Assembly (NCBI GenBank): GCA_002440805.1
Contig: DJVD01000273.1
Span: 6,436 to 14,112, forward strand
DNA length: 7,677 nucleotides
Source of the DNA: Chloroflexi bacterium UBA6265
GTDB lineage: Bacteria; Chloroflexota; Chloroflexia; Thermomicrobiales; UBA6265
Direction of reading: 5' to 3'
Shown here: piece by piece, positions 1-6,059 of the stretch
How positions within the stretch are numbered: position 1 is the stretch's first letter
Layout of the letters: every line of letters starts with the position of its first letter
Translations under genes and position numbers: made by a program
The notes under the pieces: generated by a model
The model's input: only the letters and a program-made list of their open reading frames with translations
What the model was told of the DNA's origin: nothing
The model's database searches: none

Positions 1-695
1 GGCGGGTAGTGATTTCACCGGGCACGGGCATCGGCGTCGATTGGACACCCCGTGTGGCCGCCCGCCTTGGCCTGCCACTGGCAAGTTGGAGTACGGGCGT
101 CGATGTGGTTGACGATCGCATCACCGTTTCACGGGACGTGCTCGGCGGACGTGCCGAGACGCATGTCAGCTGTGATGCCGACAGCACATTCGTGATTGCG
201 CTCGAACCGGGCATGGTGGAGCCCAGCGATATCGGCAGCGCCCAGGCATTGACGCTGGCGGATGTGTTCGCCGAATTCGCGGCCGATGCCAGCGATACAG
301 CCGTAACCGCCAACGCCAATCGACCCGCCCTCAAGGAAGCCGAGCGGGTGGTATCGGGTGGTCGAGGCCTCATCAATGCAGATGGCGTGCGCAAACTCGA
401 GGCATTGGCTGACGCCTTGAATGCAGCGATTGGTGCCTCAGGTGCCGCCGTGTTGCAGGAGATCCTGCCGCATGAGATGCAGGTAGGATCAAGCGGAGTC
501 GTAATTCGACCTAAATTGTACCTTGCGGTCGGATTGAGCGGGTCGCCGCAGCACACCTATGGAATGAAGGACGCCCAGTACATTGTTGCCATCAACCAGG
601 ATGAGGGCGCGCCGATCTTCCAGATGGCCGACTTCGGCGTCGTTGGCGATTTACACCAGATCCTGCCCGAGTTGGTGAAGGAACTTAAGAACTAA
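1..695 (+). CDS. etfA: Electron transfer flavoprotein alpha subunit, 5'-truncated by window edge
   Basis: EtfA pairs with EtfB to form the soluble heterodimer that carries electrons from acyl-CoA and other dehydrogenases to a membrane quinone oxidoreductase; EtfA binds the redox-active FAD. The reading frame is open to base 1, and the GTG at 9 lies inside a core beta strand (RVVISPGTG), so it is not the start. About 90 N-terminal residues are missing compared with the usual 310-320. Numbering from the GTG codon, the C-terminal FAD domain shows VVSGGRG (114-120), QVGSSG (158-163), SGSPQH (177-182), GMKD (185-188), VAINQDEGAPIF (193-204) and ADFGVVGDL (207-215), all matching family landmarks. 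One is altered: the usual GASRAAVDAG reads GASGAAVLQE, so the flavin-contacting Arg is Gly145, and Thr of QVGQTG is Ser162. His182 is kept. The next gene starts 3 nt after the stop. etfB is probably just upstream, outside the window. The family call is firm; normal flavin behaviour is not. Confidence 0.93.
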   Translation, partial: RVVISPGTGIGVDWTPRVAARLGLPLASWSTGVDVVDDRITVSRDVLGGRAETHVSCDADSTFVIALEPGMVEPSDIGSAQALTLADVFAEFAADASDTAVTANANRPALKEAERVVSGGRGLINADGVRKLEALADALNAAIGASGAAVLQEILPHEMQVGSSGVVIRPKLYLAVGLSGSPQHTYGMKDAQYIVAINQDEGAPIFQMADFGVVGDLHQILPELVKELKN

Positions 696-698
696 ATA

Positions 699-1730
699 AT
701 GAACGAGCTTGATTACGATATCGTGATCGTTGGCATGGGCCTGGGAGCGTCGGCAATCGCCGCTCACCTGAGTGCCATCGGCGCCCGCATCGCGATGGTG
801 CCCGGGGTCGGTTGCGCCCGTTTCAAACATCTCGATGGCGGCACGATTGCTCCCGGCAATTTGGAATCGGTGTTTGGCACCTCCAGCGACGCACCCCTTC
901 ATGCCTTTGGGGATACCCACGCATTTCGACGTGACCTCCTCGAAGCCTGGGCGGTTGACCGGGTGCGGGATTCAACGGACATCATCGACGATTTTGCCGA
1001 CCTCTGCGTTGTCCCGCACGCATCCGGGCAGCTTGGCCTGCAGGAAGAATCTGGCGACCGCGAGATTGTGGCCAGCCTGATTGTCCTCACTGAGGGAGCG
1101 AGTCCCAAGATCGGTATTGCCGCCAAAATCCGGACCGATTTCGAACCCGAAGACCTGCTGCACTTCGGACGCACAATTCTTCCGGGTGTCGAAATCCCGG
1201 TTCCCGTCGCCGGCGAATGGCGAACTTCATGGAATATGCCCGCGTGGTACGGCGCGATTCCCCATCCTGATGGCGCGATCGTCAGCGCATCTGCCCGGAT
1301 TGAAAACCTGATGCGGGTGAACCGCGATGGGCGGGACGTTCTGGCGGATTTCCTGCAATCACCAATCGCGGCGTCAATGGGCTTACCGTCGGTTGCCGAT
1401 ACCGTTGGTATGGAACTGGTGCCATTAGCCCCGCCCGCCAAGCACGTAGTGGTGGGTACACATCGGATGCTGATTGCACCCGATGCCAATGGCACCATTG
1501 ACCCACGATCACTGCACCGACTCACTGAGGTGTTGGCTTCTGGCGCGCAGCTTGGTGCCCACATTGCGGAGCGCTGGCCGCATTTTTCTGACTGGGAGGA
1601 CGCGGGCGTCGACCTCGCCGCCATGTTCACTCCACGCCGAACGCCGTATCATGATTCCAGCGAAACCGGTTTCATCGAGGATGGCGCGGCCGGGAATTCA
1701 CGGCTGCTGCGCAGGTTGTTGAAACGATAG
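699..1730 (+). CDS. FixC/ETF-quinone oxidoreductase-like FAD protein, short and motif-divergent
   Basis: By context this is the probable partner of the adjacent ETF, taking its electrons toward quinone as FixC or ETF-QO do. What is seen: an N-terminal Rossmann beta-alpha-beta (residues 7-34) with GMGLGA in place of GxGxxG, a DGG at 46-48 where FixC has SGG, an RRDLLEAWAVDR segment (77-88) matching the FixC R-x-x-FDRWLAEQA helix, VLTEGASPKIG (129-139) matching V(I/L)ADGVNS, and PEDLLHFGRTILPG (150-163) matching the next FixC block. Near residues 248-290, where FixC has a VVGDAAG FAD motif and an SG helix, this protein reads VVVGTHRMLIAPDANG, then ASGAQLGAHIAE. It is 343 residues against about 430 for FixC and has no ferredoxin domain or Cys cluster. 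ATG at 699 follows the etfA stop by 3 nt; the nearest SD-like AAGGAA (678-683) is 15 nt away, so translation is probably coupled to etfA. FAD binding is therefore uncertain. A geranylgeranyl-reductase-family protein of other function is the alternative. Confidence 0.7.
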   Translation: MNELDYDIVIVGMGLGASAIAAHLSAIGARIAMVPGVGCARFKHLDGGTIAPGNLESVFGTSSDAPLHAFGDTHAFRRDLLEAWAVDRVRDSTDIIDDFADLCVVPHASGQLGLQEESGDREIVASLIVLTEGASPKIGIAAKIRTDFEPEDLLHFGRTILPGVEIPVPVAGEWRTSWNMPAWYGAIPHPDGAIVSASARIENLMRVNRDGRDVLADFLQSPIAASMGLPSVADTVGMELVPLAPPAKHVVVGTHRMLIAPDANGTIDPRSLHRLTEVLASGAQLGAHIAERWPHFSDWEDAGVDLAAMFTPRRTPYHDSSETGFIEDGAAGNSRLLRRLLKR

Positions 1731-1763
1731 TTCATTACAGAATTTTCCGGAAAGGATTCATTC
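1731..1763 (+). promoter_or_regulatory. Intra-operon gap with strong ribosome binding site for the aldehyde dehydrogenase
   Basis: This 33-nt spacer carries GGAAAGG (1749-1755) 8 nt before the ATG at 1764, a good Shine-Dalgarno site that fixes the start. The site overlaps a 10-bp palindrome, TTTCCGGAAA (1744-1753). No terminator or obvious promoter is seen, which favours co-transcription with the upstream flavoprotein genes. Confidence 0.6.
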
Positions 1764-3341
1764 ATGACTGCTCTTGAGCCCAAAATCACATACACTTCCA
1801 CCCCCGAGGAAATCGAGGCAATGCACGGCCGTTTTGACGACGCCCTCGAATCCGTTGCCAAGGAATTTGGCAAGGATTACCCGATGATCATCAACGGCGA
1901 GGATCGTGGTGGCGAAGGTCGTTTCAGTGTGGTGGCCCCGGCTCACACCAGCCAGGTGCTGGCGACATTCCCGAAAGGCAGCCATGCGGACGTTGATGAT
2001 GCGGTTGCTGCAGCGCGCGCCTATCAGCCCGAATGGGCGGCGAAGACACCCGAAGAGCGCGTGGAGATTATCCGCGCTGCGGCCAACAAGATTCGCGAGC
2101 GCAAGTTCGAAATCAGTGCGGTGATGATCATCGAAGCGGGCAAAAGCCGCACCGAGGCCATTGGCGAGGTGGAAGAGGGTGCCGACCTGCTCGATTACTA
2201 CGCAACGGTCTACCTCGAGAATGCGGCGTACGTGAAGCAAATGGGCAATGAGGATCCGCGTGAGCGCAATCTTTCCATCGGCCGACCGTTCGGTGTGTGG
2301 GGCATCATGGCGCCATTCAATTTCCCGCATGCACTCGCAGCTGGCCCGATATCGGGTGCGCTGGTAACGGGCAATACGGTCGTGTTCAAACCCGCAAGTG
2401 CTACGGCCCTGAGTGGCTATCACCTCGCCCGGGCACTGCTGGATGGCGGTATCCCTTCCGGTGCACTGCAGTTTGTCACCGGCGGCGGCGAGCAGGTCGG
2501 GGACTACCTCGTCCATCATCCCGGCATCGATGGCGTGGTATTCACCGGTTCCAAGGAAACCGGCATGGCGATGTACAACACCTTCAGCAAGGTCTATCCC
2601 AAGCCGATCATTATTGAGATGGGCGGCAAGAACCCGACCATCGTCACGAAGCATGCTGATCTCGACAAGGCAGTGGAGGGCGTGGCACGCTCCGCCTTTG
2701 GATTCTCCGGCCAGAAGTGCTCGGCCTGCTCGCGCGCGTATGTCGATGCATCCATCTACGACGAGTTCATGGATCGATTGGTGAAGCGCACGGCCGCCAT
2801 GAAGGTGGGCGAACCATCGGACAAGGCAACCTTTGTCGGCCCGGTGATCGATGAGACAGCGGTGAAGCGCTTCGAAGAAGCCGTCGCTATCGCCAAGGAA
2901 TCCGGTGGCACGATCCGTCACGGTGGCGAGCGCCTTACCGAGGGCGATTTGGCTGAAGGCACATTCGTGGCACCAACCATCGTCGATGGCCTGCCGCTGG
3001 ATAATGAACTCTTCAAGCGAGAACTCTTCCTGCCGTTCCTCGCCGTGGGCAAGATCGATTCGCTGGAGCAAGCCCTGCGGGAAGCGAACGATGTCGAGTA
3101 TGGCCTCACAGCCGGCATCTTCACCGAAGACCAGGATGAGATTGAGTACTTCTTCGATAACATTGAGGCGGGCGTGGTGTACGCCAACCGCAAGGGTGGC
3201 GCCACCACCGGCGCATGGCCCGGCAGCCAGGCGTTTAGCGGCTGGAAGGGCAGTGGCTCCTCTGGCAAGGGTGCGCTCGGCCCGTATTACCCAAGCCTTT
3301 TCGTGCGTGAGCAAAGCCGAACGGTAGTTGTGGACGAATAG
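1764..3341 (+). CDS. NAD(P)-dependent aldehyde dehydrogenase, P5C (glutamate-semialdehyde) dehydrogenase-like
   Basis: A full-length 525-residue ALDH-superfamily enzyme oxidising an aldehyde to a carboxylate with NAD(P)+ in the cytoplasm. All core residues are present: Asn186 in APFNFP, cofactor-binding Lys209 in VVFKPA, FTGS (260-263), the general base Glu285 in EMGGKNP and nucleophile Cys319 in GFSGQKCSA. The N-terminal PMIINGE, the GQKCSACSRAYV block and the long N-terminal extension before the nucleotide-binding fold resemble 1-pyrroline-5-carboxylate dehydrogenases (RocA/PruA group), which make glutamate from glutamate-5-semialdehyde. The C-terminus (AWPGSQAFSGWKGSG, GPYYPSLFVREQS) is typical of a subgroup often annotated only as aldehyde dehydrogenase. 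The usual E-x-FGP cofactor motif reads ELFLPFLAV. No proline dehydrogenase lies in the window, so the substrate is inferred from sequence style alone. It is the last gene of the + strand run, with ETF genes upstream and a terminator 10 nt downstream. The family is certain, the substrate only moderately supported. Confidence 0.93.
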   Translation: MTALEPKITYTSTPEEIEAMHGRFDDALESVAKEFGKDYPMIINGEDRGGEGRFSVVAPAHTSQVLATFPKGSHADVDDAVAAARAYQPEWAAKTPEERVEIIRAAANKIRERKFEISAVMIIEAGKSRTEAIGEVEEGADLLDYYATVYLENAAYVKQMGNEDPRERNLSIGRPFGVWGIMAPFNFPHALAAGPISGALVTGNTVVFKPASATALSGYHLARALLDGGIPSGALQFVTGGGEQVGDYLVHHPGIDGVVFTGSKETGMAMYNTFSKVYPKPIIIEMGGKNPTIVTKHADLDKAVEGVARSAFGFSGQKCSACSRAYVDASIYDEFMDRLVKRTAAMKVGEPSDKATFVGPVIDETAVKRFEEAVAIAKESGGTIRHGGERLTEGDLAEGTFVAPTIVDGLPLDNELFKRELFLPFLAVGKIDSLEQALREANDVEYGLTAGIFTEDQDEIEYFFDNIEAGVVYANRKGGATTGAWPGSQAFSGWKGSGSSGKGALGPYYPSLFVREQSRTVVVDE

Positions 3342-3351
3342 CTGCAACCAG

Positions 3352-3387
3352 AAAGCGGGGCGGGATCATATGATCCCGCCCCGCTTT
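3352..3387. terminator. Bidirectional rho-independent terminator (perfect 36-bp palindrome)
   Basis: Each 18-nt half (AAAGCGGGGCGGGATCAT and its reverse complement) pairs without mismatch, giving a GC-rich stem with an AT-rich tip and A/T tracts at both bases. On the + strand the stem is followed by TTTGGTTTTC. On the - strand the stem ends in TTT, followed by CTGGTTG. It sits in the 56-nt gap between the convergent aldehyde dehydrogenase and aminotransferase genes, as expected for a shared terminator. Confidence 0.9.
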
Positions 3388-3397
3388 GGTTTTCATG

Positions 3398-4528
3398 CTA
3401 GAGGGTGCGGAGGAACTCTGCGGTTTTCTCCAGGCCTTCGCGAAAGATCTGCGGATCCTGACCGATACCGATCCTTAGCGTCCCCGGCATACCGAAGGCA
3501 TCACCCGGTGCCAGCATCACACCCGCTTCTCCGGCCAGGCGATCGGCCAATGTGGTGGAATCAATGTCCGCCCGGTATCGCATCATCGCCAACAGTCCGG
3601 CCCGCGGTGGTGTCCACGACGCCAACTCGGCATGATCCCTGAACCATGTCGTCGCTGTTTCCAGGTTGGCCTCGATGATGGCGGCGTTGCGGGCAAAAAT
3701 AGCTTCGCGGTAGCGGATCACAACAGTCGCAATGATGTCGCTCAACTTTGCCGGGCTGAGGCTCACATAATCGCGAATACCCCATGCGGCCTGCACGATT
3801 TCCTCCGGCGCCGCGAACCAGCCGATGCGTAATCCCGGCACGCCGAACGGCTTGCTGACGGTACCAACGCTGATGCCTTTCTCGTATCGACCGCGCATCG
3901 GCGCCGGTATTTTGGCGCCGCCGGGAAACTCAATCCAGCGATAGGCTTCATCACTCAATATCCAGCAATCGTTGGCGCGGGCGATATCGACGATCTCGTT
4001 CAGTTCTTCATCGGAAAGCATTGCCCCCGTAGGGTTGTGTGGCGTGTTGATCACGATCAGTTTGGTGGTTGGCCGCACAAGTTCGCGCAGTTCGGCGAGA
4101 TCGTAGTAATTGCCATCGCCGTGAACGACGGTAAGCAGATCGACTTCGGCACCCAGCGATCGGGGAATGCTCTGGAGTTGCTGGTAAGCGGGGTCAACCA
4201 CCACCACGTGATCGCCGGTTTCAACCAAGGCACTGAACAACAGGAAATTCGCCTCGATAGCACCCGTGGTCACCAGGATATTGTCTGGTGTGGTATCAGC
4301 ATAGGTGTCGGCCAACGCCTTGCGGAGCGCCAGCGTACCACGAGCCTCGCTATAGCCCAGCGGCGTCGTGTGGATGGCTTTCTCCAGGTCTCCTACCACG
4401 GCTTCGGGCAGGAGTTCGAAGAGATCCTCGATCGAAAGCGGTTTAATACCACTTTCGCAAATGTCGTGGGTTACATCGAGTTCCCATCGGGTCATCCAGC
4501 GTTCCAGCGCAAATGATTCGTAGTGCAT
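3398..4528 (-). CDS. Class I/II PLP-dependent aminotransferase
   Basis: A 376-residue fold-type I PLP enzyme of the aspartate aminotransferase superfamily, expected to transfer an amino group between an amino acid and a 2-oxo acid in the cytoplasm. Visible landmarks: YSEARGT (59-65) near the active-site entrance, TTGAIEAN (87-94) in the phosphate-binding helix, NTPHNPTGA (161-169) with the PLP-ring Asn165, SDEAYRW (192-198) with Asp193 and Tyr196, Schiff-base Lys226 in GTVSKPFG, Arg234 in GLRIGW, and LRIGIG (351-356) with Arg352 at the usual substrate-carboxylate position. Length is normal and no catalytic residue is missing. The N-terminus (ALERWMTRW, then DICESGIKPLSIEDL) resembles the capreomycidine-synthase-like branch rather than classical AspC or HisC, but the substrate cannot be read from sequence. 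ATG at 4528 is preceded by AGGAAA with 5-nt spacing, inside the end of the upstream membrane-protein gene, which stops 2 nt before. The two genes are clearly one operon. Confidence 0.9.
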   Translation of the reverse strand: MHYESFALERWMTRWELDVTHDICESGIKPLSIEDLFELLPEAVVGDLEKAIHTTPLGYSEARGTLALRKALADTYADTTPDNILVTTGAIEANFLLFSALVETGDHVVVVDPAYQQLQSIPRSLGAEVDLLTVVHGDGNYYDLAELRELVRPTTKLIVINTPHNPTGAMLSDEELNEIVDIARANDCWILSDEAYRWIEFPGGAKIPAPMRGRYEKGISVGTVSKPFGVPGLRIGWFAAPEEIVQAAWGIRDYVSLSPAKLSDIIATVVIRYREAIFARNAAIIEANLETATTWFRDHAELASWTPPRAGLLAMMRYRADIDSTTLADRLAGEAGVMLAPGDAFGMPGTLRIGIGQDPQIFREGLEKTAEFLRTL

Positions 4529-4530
4529 GG

Positions 4531-4548
4531 CTATTTCCTGATTCTCCT
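4531..4548 (-). promoter_or_regulatory. Ribosome binding site of the aminotransferase inside the transporter gene end
   Basis: Reading leftward, AGGAGA (4548-4543) and AGGAAA (4539-4534) both lie within the last codons of the transporter gene. AGGAAA is 5 nt from the ATG at 4528 and is the likelier site. With only 2 nt between stop and start, translation of the aminotransferase is probably coupled to that of the transporter. Confidence 0.6.
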
Positions 4549-5928
4549 AATCTTGACGGTGCCGGTTCGCTCGGCCCGATTGGCCAAAGGTTTTACTGAT
4601 CCGCGCAAATCGGGCGCGAGCCGTCGTCGTCGCAGCCGTTTGCGGGCGACAAGGAATGCTGTGCTCAGGAAAGCGATGAACGCCACGCCGGCAGCCAGTG
4701 CGATTGTCATTCTCAGGCTGGAGCTCGTGATCAGCAACACTCCGAGGAACGGGGTAAGGGAAACGATAACGAGAACGGTGTTTAGCACGAAGTCCAGGGC
4801 CGGAAACAGTCGGCCATCTCGCAACCGATTCATCGCGTAATGTTGTTCGTTACGCGAGAGGGAGTTTTGGGAAAGGCCAATCAGGAAGAAAACGGCTACA
4901 AACAGCCATGAGGCCACCGCCTGGGTCTCGAATGTTGAACGATACCACGAGGATGTGGCGATGAACGGCACCGCCACCGCCAGTGTCAGAGCTGCGAACC
5001 GCAGGATGGCGGCGAACTGAATCGCCTTACGGGAGCCGGGCATGTCGCCAAAGAAGGTCCAGATGGCACCGCCGGCGATTTGCGCGAGCACCACGGTCAG
5101 GATCACTGCTCCTACGTACCACAGGTTCAGGCGCATCTGGTACATGCCGAAAATGATGAGGAAGGGATCGGCAAAAGTGGAAAGGCCGAACATCAGCCGA
5201 ATCCAGATATAGCGTTTCACCTCGCCATTCGAAAGCACTTCCTGAATCTCGGACCACGCGGGTACAGGCAGCTTCTGGTGCAGGTCGCGATATCGCACGG
5301 GCGCGGTGATCTGGAACCACACGCTGCCCAAACTGGCACTGCCAGCGAGGAAGAGCAACATGCCGGCCGATTCCTCAAAGCTGATGTGGTTGTTTCCCAA
5401 TGTGCGCCAGGCCACCAGGCCGCCAAATACCCCAGACAACGCGCCGACGATTTGGCGGCTGCGCGCGGAGGTTGGTTGATCCTGGTTGGCGATGAATGAG
5501 CGCGGATTTCGGCTGACATTCGTTGCGGAGCTCACCTGGTAAAACAGGACGCCCACCACCAGCCACATCACCACGGCATCTGGCGTCAGCGAACCCGCTC
5601 TCCAGCCGACCACAGCGATGATGGCGGAGGCCAGCGCCCGCACCACGCTGGCACCAAGCAGCACCAGCCGGATATCGTCCACCCGGGCGAGGGCGAACGG
5701 CATTACGACAGATCCGAGTGCGTACGACATCGCTGCAGCCACCGCGATCACCGCGACATCGGTATAGGTGCCACCGAGTAGCCACACAACTGCGGCCAGG
5801 AAAGTTGATGGTTGCAGTACCGCATCTACGAGCCGCTGCAGCCCCACTTGCACCCATGAGTGCACCCGCGCCAACTCTTCGGCTGTGGGGGCGCGGAGCA
5901 GATCGGATTGTGGACTGGCTGGATTCAC
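4531..5928 (-). CDS. MFS-like 12-TM membrane transporter, substrate unknown
   Basis: A 465-residue integral membrane protein with about twelve hydrophobic segments, at roughly 41-53, 55-80, 86-108, 117-133, 159-175, 187-206, 240-262, 268-294, 303-325, 336-352, 374-400 and 404-427. A central hydrophilic loop (207-239) divides it into two six-helix halves, the usual major facilitator layout. FFGDMPGSRKAI (292-303), between helices 8 and 9, resembles the MFS G-x-x-x-D-x-x-G-R-[RK] loop motif; the 2-3 loop version (ALARVDDIRL, 79-88) is weak. The N-terminal 40 residues are soluble. The C-terminal tail (428-465) is unusually basic, with 16 Arg/Lys. The start is a GTG at 5928 preceded by GGGAGG (5938-5933) at 4-nt spacing, and the first internal Met is residue 67. 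It is first in an operon with the aminotransferase, suggesting transport of an amino acid or related compound. Direction and substrate are unknown. Confidence 0.8.
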   Translation of the reverse strand: MNPASPQSDLLRAPTAEELARVHSWVQVGLQRLVDAVLQPSTFLAAVVWLLGGTYTDVAVIAVAAAMSYALGSVVMPFALARVDDIRLVLLGASVVRALASAIIAVVGWRAGSLTPDAVVMWLVVGVLFYQVSSATNVSRNPRSFIANQDQPTSARSRQIVGALSGVFGGLVAWRTLGNNHISFEESAGMLLFLAGSASLGSVWFQITAPVRYRDLHQKLPVPAWSEIQEVLSNGEVKRYIWIRLMFGLSTFADPFLIIFGMYQMRLNLWYVGAVILTVVLAQIAGGAIWTFFGDMPGSRKAIQFAAILRFAALTLAVAVPFIATSSWYRSTFETQAVASWLFVAVFFLIGLSQNSLSRNEQHYAMNRLRDGRLFPALDFVLNTVLVIVSLTPFLGVLLITSSSLRMTIALAAGVAFIAFLSTAFLVARKRLRRRRLAPDLRGSVKPLANRAERTGTVKIRRIRK

Positions 5929-5970
5929 GCGACCTCCCGACGGACGGACAATACTATCGGTTCATTATAG
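5929..5970 (-). promoter_or_regulatory. Probable promoter and leader of the transporter-aminotransferase operon
   Basis: On the minus strand a perfect -10 hexamer TATAAT occupies 5969-5964. A transcript starting about 7 nt downstream would have a leader of roughly 29 nt to the GTG at 5928, including the GGGAGG ribosome site. The -35 is poor: the best match, CCGACA (5995-5990), is 20 nt from the -10, longer than the ideal 17. The hexamer is convincing; an activator or alternative -35 may compensate. Confidence 0.5.
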
Positions 5971-6011
5971 AGCGGTTGCGCGTTTCACCTGTCGGTGCGC
6001 CGAATGCAGTG

Positions 6012-6039
6012 TAGTATCCTGATTCAGGAGTCAACCTGA
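6012..6039 (+). promoter_or_regulatory. Candidate promoter/operator and leader hairpin of the EPS operon
   Basis: TAGTAT (6012-6017) could be a -10 box; a -35 at the right spacing is very weak (CTGTCG, 5989-5994). It abuts a 13-bp palindrome, TCCTGA-T-TCAGGA (6017-6029), whose right arm overlaps a Shine-Dalgarno-like AGGAG (6026-6030). The same TCAGG can also pair with CCTGA at 6035-6039. The site could be a repressor operator at the transcription start or a small RNA hairpin masking the ribosome site. The repeats are visible; the function is inference. Confidence 0.3.
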
Positions 6040-6059
6040 CCCAATACCTGCGAACACGG

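Noticed and set aside
9..11. GTG at 9 as a true start of the EtfA gene
   Set aside because: The frame is open upstream and the preceding codons (Arg, Val) continue a conserved beta strand; about 90 N-terminal residues of the family would be missing.
441..443. The etfA change as a sign of pseudogenisation
   Set aside because: The frame is intact and all other C-terminal landmarks are conserved, so a decayed gene is less likely than functional divergence or a single base error.
899..1630. A 243-codon open frame on the minus strand inside the FixC-like gene
   Set aside because: The composition is Ser/Arg/Pro-rich without domain motifs, and it lies opposite a gene with clear Rossmann and FixC-like blocks. 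It is a shadow frame.
1758..3347. A 529-codon open frame antisense to the whole aldehyde dehydrogenase, longer than the gene itself
   Set aside because: Its codons are in register with the sense codons, so antisense stops would need sense TTA, CTA or TCA, which a GC-rich gene avoids. Its product (rich in His, Arg and Cys) shows no recognisable motif, and the sense gene is an unmistakable ALDH.
6004..6039. An 11-codon upstream open frame (ATG 6004 to TGA 6037) as a leader peptide
   Set aside because: It has no ribosome site, overlaps the probable transcription start, and shows no codon pattern typical of attenuators.
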